Notes under the pieces: model-generated
Databases searched by the model: none
The model's input: only the letters and a program-made list of their open reading frames with translations
Told to the model about the DNA's origin: nothing
Part shown: in pieces, positions 1 through 8,665 of the stretch
Numbering within the stretch: position 1 is the stretch's first letter
How the letters are laid out: the number at the start of each line of letters is the position of its first letter
Program-made: the position numbers and the translations under genes
Assembly: GCA_946221065.1 (NCBI GenBank)
Contig: CAMIIO010000020.1
Location: forward strand, 1-20,533
From: an uncultured Rothia sp.
GTDB taxonomy: Bacteria; Actinomycetota; Actinomycetes; Actinomycetales; Micrococcaceae
Direction of reading: 5' to 3'
DNA length: 20,533 nt

Positions 1-80
1 GTTCACTAAGATCGCAAGTAATGATTTATTAAAAACTTCAGAAATTAAAATACGCTACTAATAATCACTATTTGACAATC

Positions 81-120
81 GGATTCCATAAAAGTAATTA
101 TCTTTACTTTTATGGAATCC
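81..120 (-). terminator. Hairpin downstream of thrS
   Basis: A perfect 17-bp inverted repeat (arms 81-97 and 104-120, 6-nt loop) starts 13 nt beyond the thrS stop codon. It probably ends the thrS transcript. It is AT-rich and has no clear T-run on the minus-strand side, so it may be a weak intrinsic terminator or a 3'-end stabilising hairpin. The rest of 1-132 shows nothing I can identify. Confidence 0.6.
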
Positions 121-132
121 GAAGAATTAACT

Positions 133-2151
133 TTATTTACCCTGCGGGTCTTCATTCACCCGATTACGGACATGCTCTACAATGCGGGTCACAGCGTCGT
201 CAATCTTCACGCCATTCTCCTGAGAACCGTCTCGGAAACGGAACGACACAGCACCATGCTCGGCGTCCTCGCCGCCGGCAATCAGAATGAACGGCACCTT
301 TTCTTTCGACGCCGTACGAATTTTCTTGGGGAACCGATCCGTACCATAATCAACCTCCACACGAATACCCTCGGCACGCAGCTTCTCAGCCACCTCACCC
401 ATATAGTCGTTGAAGGCCTCAGCCACCGGAATACCGACCACCTGCACGGGGCTCAACCACGCCGGGAAAGCACCCGCATAGTGCTCGGTCAGCACACCCA
501 AGAATCGCTCAAACGAACCAAACTTTGCCGAGTGAATCATTACCGGCTCCTGACGGCTGCCATCGGACGCCTGATACTCCAGACCAAAACGAGCCGGCTG
601 ATTAAAGTCATACTGCACCGTGGACATCTGCCAGGTGCGACCAATTGCGTCCTTTGCCTGAACGGAAATCTTTGGACCATAGAATGCAGCCCCACCCGGA
701 TCCGGGACAAGCTCCAATCCGGTTTCCTTGGCAACTTCCTCAAGAATTGAGGTGGCTTCTTCCCACTGCTCATCGGTGCCGATAAACTTATCCTTCTTAT
801 CGCCCTCGGTATCGCGGGTAGATAGTTCCAGGTAGAAGTCCGTCAAACCAAAATCTTCTAGCAGGCTCAGCATGAACTTCAGCAAGTGACGAATCTCGTC
901 CGGTGCCTGTTCCTTAGTCACATAGCTGTGTGAATCGTCCTGCGTAATCATGCGCACGCGAGTCAGCCCCTGGAGCACGCCGGACTTCTCATCACGGTAC
1001 ACCGTGCCGAACTCAAACAAACGGAGCGGTAGTTCACGGTAGGAGCGTCCACGAGAACGGAAAATCTCGTTATGCATGGGGCAGTTCATTGCCTTCAAGC
1101 GGTACAGCGCCGCACCGTTATCCGGATCCATTGAGGGGAACATGCCGTCCGAGTAGTACGGCAAGTGTCCCGAGGTGTAGAACAGCGCCTCTTTAGAAAT
1201 ATGCGGGGTCTTCACATACTGGAATCCTTCTTCAATGTGACGCGCACGCACGTAATCTTCCATCTCGCGCAAGATGGTTCCACCCTTGGGGTGCATAACG
1301 GGCAAGCCTGGCCCAATAGTCTTGGGGAAAGAAAAGAGGTCCAGTTCCTCACCCAGACGGCGGTGGTCACGACGTTCAGCCTCGGCAATACGCTCTTTGT
1401 AAGCGACCAGCTCTTCCTTGGAAGGCCATGCCGTACCGTAGATACGCTGTAACACCGGGTTCTTCTCGGAACCACGCCAGTATGCGCCACCCGCACGCAT
1501 CAGAGCATAACCGTTGGCAATGAGCTTGGTGTTAGGCAGATGGGGACCACGGCATAAATCTTTCCAGATGATCTCGCCGGTCTTGGGGTGAACGTTGTCG
1601 TAGATGGTGATATCGCCTTCGCCCACCTCAACGGACGCCCCCTCGGCGGCGTCTGCACCGGAACCCGGCCCCTGGGTAAGGCTCAGCAGTTCAAGCTTGT
1701 ACGGCTCGTCCGCCATCTCCTGCTCAGCCTCAGCTTGAGTTACCACGCGACGCTGGAACTTCTGCCCCGATTTCACGATCTTCAGCATGGACTTCTCAAT
1801 TTTCTTGAGGTCCTCGGGAGTGAAGGGTTCTTCAACATCAAAGTCAAAGTAGAAGCCATCGGTAATATACGGACCAATGCCGAGCTTGGCGTCGGCGCGG
1901 TACTGTTGCACAGCCTGCGCCATGACGTGCGCAGCAGAGTGACGCAACACGTTCAAGCCGTCTTCTTCATGCACAGATACCGGAATCACGGTATCGCCAT
2001 CCGCCAGCGTGTGGGAGAGGTCCACCAGCACATCATTGACGCGAGCAACCACAATCTCGTTGTTCTCAGCAAAGAGGTCACCTGCGGTGGTGCCGGTAGC
2101 TACAGACTTGCTTTCGCCAGCTACGCTTACGGAAATATTTTCGGCAGACAT
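133..2151 (-). CDS. thrS: Threonyl-tRNA synthetase
   Basis: Cytoplasmic class II synthetase that charges tRNA-Thr with threonine and edits mischarged serine. The 672-residue product has the usual domain order. An N-terminal TGS domain (about 1-62) is followed by the editing domain with HSAAH (71-75) and CRGPH (200-204). The catalytic core contains MNCPMH (Cys357), DDSH (His408) and MIHSAKFGS (His540), giving the Cys/His/His set that binds the catalytic zinc. The motif 3 region FERFLGVLTEHYAG follows, and an anticodon-binding domain forms the C-terminus. The frame stays open to 2220, but I chose the ATG at 2151: an AGGAGA sits 4 nt upstream and the TGS domain starts there. The gene diverges from the lipoprotein gene at 2524. 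I see no T-box leader. Length and motifs are ordinary. Confidence 0.97.
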   Translation of the reverse strand: MSAENISVSVAGESKSVATGTTAGDLFAENNEIVVARVNDVLVDLSHTLADGDTVIPVSVHEEDGLNVLRHSAAHVMAQAVQQYRADAKLGIGPYITDGFYFDFDVEEPFTPEDLKKIEKSMLKIVKSGQKFQRRVVTQAEAEQEMADEPYKLELLSLTQGPGSGADAAEGASVEVGEGDITIYDNVHPKTGEIIWKDLCRGPHLPNTKLIANGYALMRAGGAYWRGSEKNPVLQRIYGTAWPSKEELVAYKERIAEAERRDHRRLGEELDLFSFPKTIGPGLPVMHPKGGTILREMEDYVRARHIEEGFQYVKTPHISKEALFYTSGHLPYYSDGMFPSMDPDNGAALYRLKAMNCPMHNEIFRSRGRSYRELPLRLFEFGTVYRDEKSGVLQGLTRVRMITQDDSHSYVTKEQAPDEIRHLLKFMLSLLEDFGLTDFYLELSTRDTEGDKKDKFIGTDEQWEEATSILEEVAKETGLELVPDPGGAAFYGPKISVQAKDAIGRTWQMSTVQYDFNQPARFGLEYQASDGSRQEPVMIHSAKFGSFERFLGVLTEHYAGAFPAWLSPVQVVGIPVAEAFNDYMGEVAEKLRAEGIRVEVDYGTDRFPKKIRTASKEKVPFILIAGGEDAEHGAVSFRFRDGSQENGVKIDDAVTRIVEHVRNRVNEDPQGK

Positions 2152-2523
2152 ACGTCTCCTTGTAATGTTGTGACGCGCCCATACTAAGGGCACGCGTATC
2201 GGGCTATTTGCACGGTACAAGGGTGCAAATCATTACCAGTTTATCGGGGACGACGGCGATTGGGGAGGTTACACAGCGAGTTGGAAGTGATTCCGAACAT
2301 GTTTTTCCCAATAAAAACTATAAATTTTGTAGACACTTATGAAGTAAACCCGTAACAGTCGGTTATAAAGCCTAGTGAGAGCAGTAACGCTACTCTGCGC
2401 ACATTTTATAAATTTGAAGATATAACTAAAGTTTTACCTAGCGACTATCCAGAACCACCCTAGCAACCACCGGATAGCCACCCACACTTCGTTGACAGCC
2501 GATGACGACTCAAGGAACCTCTT
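2152..2523. other. Divergent intergenic region thrS / lipoprotein
   Basis: These 372 bp between divergent genes must hold the thrS promoter (minus) and the lipoprotein-operon promoter (plus). The stretch 2300-2440 is AT-rich, with several TATAAA-like hexamers (near 2329, 2363 and 2405), but I could not pair any with a convincing -35 element. A TTGACA occurs at 2492-2497 without a good -10. An imperfect inverted repeat, AGAGCAG...CTACTCT, lies near 2377-2395. No gene or RNA is recognised. Confidence 0.4.
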
Positions 2524-3243
2524 ATGCCCCAACCACTTACGCCTTCCTCATTATCCAAAATCTTAGCCGCTGGAAGTATAGGAATTTTACTCCTCACCGG
2601 TTGCGGGACTAACTCCGAGGAAAATACCGCCCAGTCCCCCACCAGTAGCACGACGACGAACTCCGACGATTCAGCCACAGCAAATAAGAAAGAAAGCAAG
2701 GACTCTCCCAATCCTTCTAGCTCTACCTCTGCCGAAAAATTTTCCGGAGGATCAAAAGCACCTGCCGGAGAGTACCGCCCGGCAGATGAGCACGGACCTG
2801 CGCAAAATGTACCCAAGCCTGAAAAACCTGAGGGTATAGATGTAGAAACCCCAGAGGCAATGGAGAAATTTATTTATTACTGGAATGATTTAAAAAATTA
2901 TGCTATTCAAACTGGAAATACCCAAGAAATTCGCAAATTAGTTTCATCTGATTTCACAACTGAAGTTAATAACTATAATTCCTGGGAAGAAGTATATTAT
3001 TCAGATGGTTGGGTCGTAGGAGGCCAGTCTGAATTAATTTTAAACCCAAATTTAACCCAATCATTGGGGGATGGGAAATATAATATTGCCGTCAATTATA
3101 ACAATGCAGATGCAGTTATAATATTAGATAACAATTTTGTTTCACATAAATTATCAGAAGAAAACAAAAAAGGATTTATTTTAAAGGTATTATTTGCAGA
3201 CGATAATAAATGGTATGTAATCGATGAGTCTGAGGTTAGCTAG
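2524..3243 (+). CDS. Lipoprotein, DUF6318-like
   Basis: This 239-residue protein has a lipoprotein signal peptide with lipobox LLTGC (Cys27 would be lipidated) and a Ser/Thr/Asn-rich linker (28-75). A globular domain (about 78-239) starts with PEGIDVETPEAMEKFIYYW and NYAIQTGNT, which resembles the actinobacterial DUF6318 family. Function is unknown; it should sit on the outer face of the membrane. An AGGAA lies 6 nt before the ATG. The stop codon is 2 nt from the start of the next gene, so the two are probably co-transcribed. Base composition changes abruptly inside the gene: from about codon 103 onward it is strongly AT-rich, unlike the 5' part and the neighbouring genes. The lipoprotein call is firm. 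The DUF6318 assignment is from memory of the family pattern and is moderate. Confidence 0.8.
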   Translation: MPQPLTPSSLSKILAAGSIGILLLTGCGTNSEENTAQSPTSSTTTNSDDSATANKKESKDSPNPSSSTSAEKFSGGSKAPAGEYRPADEHGPAQNVPKPEKPEGIDVETPEAMEKFIYYWNDLKNYAIQTGNTQEIRKLVSSDFTTEVNNYNSWEEVYYSDGWVVGGQSELILNPNLTQSLGDGKYNIAVNYNNADAVIILDNNFVSHKLSEENKKGFILKVLFADDNKWYVIDESEVS

Positions 3244-3245
3244 CT

Positions 3246-4283
3246 ATGAGAAAGAAATATTTTATCTTTTCGTTATTATTAGTTTCCCCAACAATCAATA
3301 CACCTGCCATAGCTGCAGAAGCGCCATCGATAGCCAGCAATTGGTCACCATCTGATTCAATTTCAACTAAGGGCAATAAATCGGATAGCTGGGCTATTGA
3401 TCTTGCAAAGGGATCTTTCTCGAAAAAGACCGTTGCCAGTCATGAAATAGCTGTTCACCCAGGATATAGCTCTGCTATTGCTAAGCTAAACCTTCAACCC
3501 TCTCGCAATAACGAAGATTCCACCGAGCCGCGACTTACATATGATGGGCGGGGCACCAGGCAAGGTGGTAAGTCTATTGCCGGCGGTGCTACTACTAACA
3601 CGCAGTGCGTCACCAATAATGGAAAAGGAGCCGCAGGTAATCTGCAACCAATCGCTCTCCCATTGGGTGATATTGAAGGAACCGGATCATTCGCCACAGA
3701 TCTTGTAGGTAACTTTGCGTGCATTCCCGCTAAAGCTACCGCTGGTGAACCCATCGTCATCATTGATGAAGAAACCGGGGAAGAAATAGAGATAGAACCG
3801 ATTATTATTACGGTAACTACCGAGCAATTTGAAGACCAGCCCATTGAACCCGCGGTACTAATGATGGATCGTGCCCCTCATTCGCTCAAAAACTATAACA
3901 CCAATGTGTACGCTAACTCGGAAGAGCAGATTTTTCACGAAAATATTATGGGTGAAAATGTGGAGATTAAAGCAATTCCCGTAAGCTATACCTTTGATTT
4001 TGGTGACGGCACTACGCTCACCACCAGCAACGGGGGCTACTCGGTAGGGGAAGAGTGGGATGTGGAAACTCCTACGAGCCATCGTTACGCTCAAACGGGA
4101 ACTTATCAGTACTCAGTAACCACTACTTTCCGTGGAGAATTTCGTGTTCCGGGCGGCCCATGGCAGGTTATCCCGGGCACCGCTATCCGTACCTCAGTAC
4201 CGCAAGAAGTTCAGGTATGGCGGGTAACTGCTGGTAACGTGCAGGATTCGTGTGCAAAAAACAGTTCTTCTTACGGCTGTTAG
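3246..4283 (+). CDS. Secreted PKD-domain protein
   Basis: This 345-residue protein begins with a signal peptide (MRKK, hydrophobic 5-22, probable cleavage after AIAA at 24). The middle region is not recognisable and includes an acidic stretch, IVIIDEETGEEIEIEP (about 170-185). A PKD-like beta-sandwich follows: VSYTFDFGDG (246-255) and SHRYAQTGTYQYSVTTTF (278-295). The tail carries Cys336 and Cys345; Cys121 and Cys159 lie further in. There is no LPXTG signal, lipobox or C-terminal membrane helix, so it is probably released or held non-covalently. PKD domains usually mediate protein or carbohydrate contacts at the surface. The start lies 2 nt after the lipoprotein stop, with a GAGG about 11 nt upstream, suggesting coupled translation and a shared surface role. 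Its first 50 bases or so are AT-rich like the preceding gene's 3' half. Confidence 0.8.
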   Translation: MRKKYFIFSLLLVSPTINTPAIAAEAPSIASNWSPSDSISTKGNKSDSWAIDLAKGSFSKKTVASHEIAVHPGYSSAIAKLNLQPSRNNEDSTEPRLTYDGRGTRQGGKSIAGGATTNTQCVTNNGKGAAGNLQPIALPLGDIEGTGSFATDLVGNFACIPAKATAGEPIVIIDEETGEEIEIEPIIITVTTEQFEDQPIEPAVLMMDRAPHSLKNYNTNVYANSEEQIFHENIMGENVEIKAIPVSYTFDFGDGTTLTTSNGGYSVGEEWDVETPTSHRYAQTGTYQYSVTTTFRGEFRVPGGPWQVIPGTAIRTSVPQEVQVWRVTAGNVQDSCAKNSSSYGC

Positions 4284-4363
4284 GCCTTATCAGCTATTAG
4301 ATTTCTTTCTTGCTTGCTTCCGCAGTTAGGTTATCGAGAACTTATTCAGTCTCTTCCTACACA

Positions 4364-4405
4364 AAAATAGTGGATCCGTTCCCGATAGAACGGATCCACT
4401 ATTTT
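4364..4405. terminator. Bidirectional terminator
   Basis: A perfect 17-bp stem (arms 4364-4380 and 4389-4405, 8-nt loop) has an AAAA edge on the left and a TTTT edge on the right. It lies between the convergent PKD gene and LAETG-protein gene, so it can end transcripts from both sides. Confidence 0.85.
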
Positions 4406-4447
4406 GAGCTATGCTACTCTACACCCTACTGGGTGGTTTGATAGCGA

Positions 4448-5701
4448 TTAGTTGAACTTGCGGCGACCCAGAACCAGGGCACCAGCCAACAGGGAAGCTG
4501 CACCGAGGCCAGCGAACAGTGCAACGTTAGAAGCACCGGTTTCTGCGAGCTTCTGCTCAGGAGCTACCTGAGTGGTTGCAGCAGGACCAGCTACTGCTAC
4601 ACCGGTTGCGGTGGAAGGAGCTTCGGTAGCTACAGGAGCAACAGGTGGTGCAGGCTGCTCATTTACGCTGTGAGCAACGGTTTCAACAACGGTGTTGTTT
4701 TCGTTGGAGACGGTGTTCTCAACTTCGTTGTTGACTACTACGGTGTTCTCAACCTTGGTGGAGTTGTTGAGAGTGGCATCAACTGCAGGACCGCAGGGAA
4801 CACCAGGCTTCTGCTCGGGAACAGTTACAACGGGCTGTTCAACTGCTTCACCTTCGTCATCGCAAGGCTTCTCGTCATCGGCAGGAGTAACAGGCTGCTT
4901 AACTGACTCGCCTTCATCGTCGCAAGGCTTGTCCTCGGGAGCAGGAGCAGGCTTCTCACCCTCACCTGGGTTTTCATCACAAGGCTTCTTGTCCTCGGGA
5001 GCGAGAACGACGATGCCGTCATTGGGCTTCTCGCCATTGACCTCAACAATGAACCATGAGCCGTCCTTGAGGGGTACGCGAACGGTGTGAGCCTTAGTGT
5101 CGCCATCCTTGGGTACGTGAACCTTGATGATGGAACCGTCGGTGTCCTGAATGCGTACTTCGTAGAATTCACCGGTAGGAGCGGCGATATCAATGACGCC
5201 AGGCTTTGCGGGGTTGAGCTCAGCGTTGAGCTTGTCTAGCTCAGCCTGAATCTCTTCCTCGGAGTTAGCCTTCTTGACATCATCAGTGGTTACAGGGGTG
5301 ACGGGGTTGAGCTCAGCGTTGAGCTTGTCCAGCTCAGCCTGAATCTCCTGCTCAGAACCAGCGGTCTGAACATCGTCAGTGGTTACAGGGGTGACGGGGT
5401 TCATGCCGTTAAGGATGTCCTGGATTTCCTGCTCGGAATCAGCGGTCTGAACATCGTCAGTGGTTACAGCAGGAGCAGCAGGAACTGCATTGTTAACTGC
5501 ATCCTGAATCTCCTGCTCAGATGCTGCAGGAAGAGCAGTGTTCTGCAAAGCCAAGGTGATAGCGTCTTCGCTAGCAGCAGGGGTTGCAGTGTCAGCGTTT
5601 GCTGCGGTCATACCACCGAATGCGATGACGGCGGTAGCGCTCAGGAAAAGTGCGCTGGACTTCAAGGTTTTACCCTGGGTGAGCTTGGATGAGTAAGCCA
5701 T
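4448..5701 (-). CDS. LAETG-anchored cell-wall surface protein with repeats
   Basis: This 417-residue wall-anchored protein has a long signal peptide (1-36, cut after ANA). Four tandem repeats of about 27-31 residues (61-172) carry the motif SEQEIQ...VTTDDVQTA. A compact domain (about 177-234) follows. A Pro/acidic region (236-303) repeats KPCD three times and adds VPCG (Cys241, 260, 280, 303). An Asn/Val-rich stretch comes next (308-345), then a Pro/Ala spacer. The C-terminus is LAETG (385-389), a hydrophobic helix and GRRKFN. LAxTG signals are typical substrates of actinobacterial class E sortases. No sortase lies in this window. The frame runs open to 5788, but the ATG at 5701 has GGAGA 5 nt upstream and begins the signal peptide. 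It is probably an adhesin or surface spacer; no binding domain is recognised. Confidence 0.92.
   Translation of the reverse strand: MAYSSKLTQGKTLKSSALFLSATAVIAFGGMTAANADTATPAASEDAITLALQNTALPAASEQEIQDAVNNAVPAAPAVTTDDVQTADSEQEIQDILNGMNPVTPVTTDDVQTAGSEQEIQAELDKLNAELNPVTPVTTDDVKKANSEEEIQAELDKLNAELNPAKPGVIDIAAPTGEFYEVRIQDTDGSIIKVHVPKDGDTKAHTVRVPLKDGSWFIVEVNGEKPNDGIVVLAPEDKKPCDENPGEGEKPAPAPEDKPCDDEGESVKQPVTPADDEKPCDDEGEAVEQPVVTVPEQKPGVPCGPAVDATLNNSTKVENTVVVNNEVENTVSNENNTVVETVAHSVNEQPAPPVAPVATEAPSTATGVAVAGPAATTQVAPEQKLAETGASNVALFAGLGAASLLAGALVLGRRKFN
4823..4993 (-). repeat. KPCD-motif repeat region inside the LAETG protein
   Basis: Encodes residues 237-293 of the wall protein. Three consecutive units start with KPCD followed by an acidic D/E-E-G-E segment and a Pro/Val linker; the second and third (KPCDDEGES and KPCDDEGEA) are nearly identical. 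The spaced cysteines are unusual for a Gram-positive surface spacer. Confidence 0.8.
5186..5521 (-). repeat. SEQEIQ tandem repeat region inside the LAETG protein
   Basis: Four tandem units encode residues 61-172. The last two contain the same block, SEEEIQAELDKLNAELNP or its SEQEIQ variant. Their DNA (around 5212-5255 and 5305-5350) differs at only a few positions, which points to recent tandem duplication and a copy number that may vary between strains. Confidence 0.85.
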
Positions 5702-6124
5702 GTTTTCTCCGTTGATAACGAGTGTTTTTCTTAATGGTGTGAATATCATTTCCAATGAGAAGAAGGCAAAATTATCGTTACCCGGCACATTTCTGCCTAG
5801 ATATTTTGCAGATTTTCTTCTACTGGAGTATTGGGGGATGATGTTCGCTCCGTAAGAATAAATTTATACAACTTCGGAAGCCGAATGCTATTTAGCGGAC
5901 AATAATTTTTATGGGCAAAATCACTGAACATACCCTGACTAGGGAAAACTTTTCAGAGGCCCTAAAAAATTAACCCAATATGACTCTTTGCTACATTTTT
6001 GGGGTGTTTTATTACGAAACACGAAGTATTTTCACCACAAATCGTCAGCAAAGTATTTGACAGTTCAGAGTAAAAATGTTGTGAACTTGTCCCATCAAAT
6101 ACCCCTTGACCTCTAGGCCTAGTC
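5702..6124. other. AT-rich intergenic region before the LAETG gene
   Basis: These 423 bp separate the LAETG gene start from the stop of the FAH-family gene; both genes are on the minus strand. The region is AT-rich and should contain the surface-protein promoter and a long leader. Short inverted repeats are visible: TTCGG/CCGAA near 5874-5886 and GTGTTT/AAACAC near 6004-6022. A palindromic CTAGGCCTAG lies at 6113-6122. I found no convincing -35/-10 pair, no T-tailed terminator for the FAH gene and no small gene. Confidence 0.4.
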
Positions 6125-7003
6125 TCACGTGTTTGTTTCTATGCACATATTTTCTAGCTGACCTATCCCCTCAACTACGGTCACCATCTTCTGTCCGGGA
6201 GCCAGCCACTTTCGAGGACGTATCGAAAGACCCACACCTGCAGGGGTTCCCAACGCAACGACGTCGCCAGGAGCAAGCGTCATAAAAGTTGAGAGATACG
6301 AAATCACCTGAGCAGTTGAGAAAATCATGTTAGCGGTATTACCGAGCTGCCGTCGCTCTCCATTTACCGTGCAGCTAATCTCTAACCCACTCTGAGGATC
6401 AATACAATCCGGAGTTACCACACAAGGACCCCACGGAGTCATAGAGTCCCAGTTCTTCCCCTGAAACCATTCACTGGTTCTCCCCTGCCAGTCTCGCACC
6501 GACACATCATTCACAATGGTGTACCCCAGCACATATTCCAAGGCATTCTCTTCAGTAACATTCCGGCAACTCCTACCCATCACCACCGCAAGCTCCGCTT
6601 CCCAATCAACCTTTTCAGAGACGGTAGGCATACAAATATCATCCTGCGGCCCCACCAAAGCATTAGCGTATTTAGTGAAAATTGTTGGATACTTGGGAAG
6701 CTCCGCACCCACCTCTTCTGCATGGTCGGTGTAGTTGAGGCCTACACATAGAATTTTCTCCGGGCGAGCTACAGGAGCCAGCAGTACCAAATCTTCAAAC
6801 GCTTTTTCTAACTTTTTCCCACCCAATTGTTCAAGATCATAACGAGTACGGACCGAACAGAGCCTCTCACTCCTCAGAAGACTGTCCAGACTTTTTTCAA
6901 ACTGAAAAACCTCCCCACCAATTTCTGCCACCGCATGTAATGCACCCTGCCTCTGGTCTGCAGTATTTTTGGGCTGTGTTGATTCAACGGTGCCCCATCG
7001 CAT
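6125..7003 (-). CDS. Fumarylacetoacetate hydrolase (FAH) family protein
   Basis: This 292-residue enzyme belongs to the FAH superfamily. The catalytic domain (about 83-288) contains ILCVGLNYTDHAEE (84-97). The metal-binding acids are in DWEAELAVVMG (Glu135, Glu137) and VNDVSVRDWQ (Asp166), and there is a conserved lysine in QGKNWDS (Lys183). The closing motif is GDVVALGTPAGVG (246-258). Family members bind Mg/Mn and cleave or tautomerise acylpyruvates, oxaloacetate or homoprotocatechuate-pathway intermediates. The substrate cannot be read from sequence. An AGGAGTG lies 5 nt before the ATG. No aromatic-degradation genes lie beside it, so a housekeeping activity such as oxaloacetate tautomerase or acylpyruvase is as likely as a catabolic role. 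It appears monocistronic. Confidence 0.92.
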   Translation of the reverse strand: MRWGTVESTQPKNTADQRQGALHAVAEIGGEVFQFEKSLDSLLRSERLCSVRTRYDLEQLGGKKLEKAFEDLVLLAPVARPEKILCVGLNYTDHAEEVGAELPKYPTIFTKYANALVGPQDDICMPTVSEKVDWEAELAVVMGRSCRNVTEENALEYVLGYTIVNDVSVRDWQGRTSEWFQGKNWDSMTPWGPCVVTPDCIDPQSGLEISCTVNGERRQLGNTANMIFSTAQVISYLSTFMTLAPGDVVALGTPAGVGLSIRPRKWLAPGQKMVTVVEGIGQLENMCIETNT

Positions 7004-7216
7004 AAGAACACTCCTTACTCGTACGTATGCACTACGCCAAACACGAAGGTTTCCCTTGGTTGGCGCTACCTTGTTACTACCCTAAATGTTCAACAATTCC
7101 CCTAGTAAAACGTGGTTTTTCAAAGTTTTTGGCTCAAAACCACTACCGTTCACACATCAAGGGTTACTCTATAAACATATCTTTATCCTGTGTCACAGTT
7201 CTACAAGGAGGCATCC

Positions 7217-7729
7217 ATGGAACGCTTTATGACTTTCATATCCACTACATCCGAAGCTCAGCAAGAGCCCACTCTCGAAACTCGTAGCGCTCAACCCTCG
7301 GACTCGGAGGCTCTAGCACGCTTGCTCTTTGCCGCCTACGACAGCGATGCGTACCCTACCCAGGCTGATGCGCAACAGGCGCTAGATAAGGTATTCGCTG
7401 GAGAATACGGAGATTTCTACCCTGAAGCTTCTCCTGTGCTCGTTGATAAAAACGATCGAGTTATCGCAGCCATACTGTGCCTCAAAAATCGAAAAGACGG
7501 ACTAGAACCAGCAGACTTCCCCTCAATTTATGAGCTAGTTACCGCTTCCTCACGCCGTCGAGAAGGCATCGCAGAAGAACTAATCTGCCGGGCACTTTCC
7601 ACTATGCACGCCGATGACGTAGAACAAGTTACCGTTCGTATTGCCGAAGACAACGCCGCGGCTATTGCCCTGTACCTCTCCCTAGACTTCACTCGATGGC
7701 AGCCCACCGACGACGTCGATATTATCTAG
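7217..7729 (+). CDS. GNAT family N-acetyltransferase
   Basis: This 170-residue single-domain GNAT protein probably transfers an acetyl group from acetyl-CoA to an unknown small molecule or amine. The acetyl-CoA loop (motif A) is VTASSRRREGIAEELICRAL (108-127), with the R-R-x-G-x-A core. Motif B is NAAAIALYLSLDFTRW (146-161). The frame is open from 7190, but a strong AAGGAGG (7205-7211) sits 5 nt before the ATG at 7217 and decides the start. The gene stands alone on the plus strand and converges on the SRAP gene with only 24 nt between stops and no visible terminator hairpin. The region 7004-7216 upstream shows no further gene. Confidence 0.85.
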   Translation: MERFMTFISTTSEAQQEPTLETRSAQPSDSEALARLLFAAYDSDAYPTQADAQQALDKVFAGEYGDFYPEASPVLVDKNDRVIAAILCLKNRKDGLEPADFPSIYELVTASSRRREGIAEELICRALSTMHADDVEQVTVRIAEDNAAAIALYLSLDFTRWQPTDDVDII

Positions 7730-7753
7730 CACAAAACCCTATAACAATACTTT

Positions 7754-8665
7754 TTAGAACAGACCGCTCAGCAGATCTTCTACAGGCTCAATCAGCTGGG
7801 AACCGTTATTTCTTACGTTTCCTACCGCAGAGCTCACCGGATGAAGGCTCCAGCTAACGGTCTGTTTGTATGCCTGGCCCAAGATTTCCGCCAACGCCTC
7901 ACGAGCATTAACCGTAGAAGCTCCTCGAGAGCGCGTGTTCTCTGCACCCGCTATTTGACCGCTACGAAGCCAGCAGGTTATTCCGTCATCCTCAGTTCCC
8001 GTGAAAGTAAGAGGTATAGGAAGCCTATTGTGAAGCTGGCTCAAAGCAAAAGGAGTCTTCTCATCTAACCCTGCGGCGGCAATATCAGCTACAGCAAATT
8101 CATTGGGCGCGTCCATCGTCATAATAGAACAGGTCAAAACCCACTGCCCAGCTTGATGAGCATAGATAGAATCGGGTTTTTGAGCTTCAGCCTCGGTAAT
8201 CTTCCACCACTCATAAAGTCCAGCAAAGTAGATAGGCGCACCATCTTCTCGGTAGATAAAATACGGGGTCTTCTGAGTTTTACCGGAACCGGTAGTTTCA
8301 GTCTTCCACTCGTAATAGCCGGTAACGGGAACCGCGCAATGCCCGTTTACGGCAGCATTGCGAAAAGTAGGTTTTTCAAAAAGCGTCTCGCTCCGCGCAT
8401 TAAATGCGCGGGCAGAGTAACTAGCGTCTTTTGCCCAGCTAGGAAGTAACCCCCACCGAGCGGGATGAATTTCTCGCTCGTAAAGTTCCGTATTGGGAAA
8501 GGCTCCCCCACCGGCAGAATCAAATAGGGTGGGGGCCACCATATGATCTACAAGAATAGGGACGGTGTTAGTGGGAGCAACATTAAAGTTATAAATATCT
8601 GCACCCACTTGAACATTTCCAAGATAATGCTCACAATCAAACGCCAGAACATATCGACCGCACAT
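7754..8665 (-). CDS. SRAP domain protein (HMCES/YedK family)
   Basis: This 303-residue SOS-response-associated peptidase family protein senses abasic sites in single-stranded DNA. The family forms a protective thiazolidine crosslink through Cys2. The whole length is one SRAP domain. The active-site set is complete: MCGRY with Cys2 after Met removal, FNARSET (Asn89), GYYEW (Glu119) and LHNRLP (His212). RWGLLPSW (70-77) is the usual conserved block. The ATG at 8665 is forced by the need for Cys at position 2; the frame extends two codons further upstream, which would destroy the active site. The start shares one base with the stop of the upstream ligase gene (TGATG), implying translational coupling. 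It is slightly longer than YedK, mostly in a linker near 120-170. Confidence 0.95.
   Translation of the reverse strand: MCGRYVLAFDCEHYLGNVQVGADIYNFNVAPTNTVPILVDHMVAPTLFDSAGGGAFPNTELYEREIHPARWGLLPSWAKDASYSARAFNARSETLFEKPTFRNAAVNGHCAVPVTGYYEWKTETTGSGKTQKTPYFIYREDGAPIYFAGLYEWWKITEAEAQKPDSIYAHQAGQWVLTCSIMTMDAPNEFAVADIAAAGLDEKTPFALSQLHNRLPIPLTFTGTEDDGITCWLRSGQIAGAENTRSRGASTVNAREALAEILGQAYKQTVSWSLHPVSSAVGNVRNNGSQLIEPVEDLLSGLF

Noticed and set aside
112..750. Long open frame opposite thrS (212 codons)
   Set aside because: Antisense shadow of the well-supported thrS coding frame, with no domain or start signal.
2152..2400. T-box or other tRNA-sensing leader for thrS
   Set aside because: No T-box sequence, specifier hairpin or terminator is visible on the minus strand upstream of thrS.
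5186..5521. Possible CRISPR-like regular repeats
   Set aside because: The repeats are in-frame protein repeats inside a coding gene, with unit lengths following codon multiples and no unique spacers.
5933..5946. 14-mer CCCTGACTAGGGAA shared with 14732-14745
   Set aside because: About one exact 14-mer match is expected by chance in 20 kb, the flanks differ, and the palindrome arms are only 4 bp.
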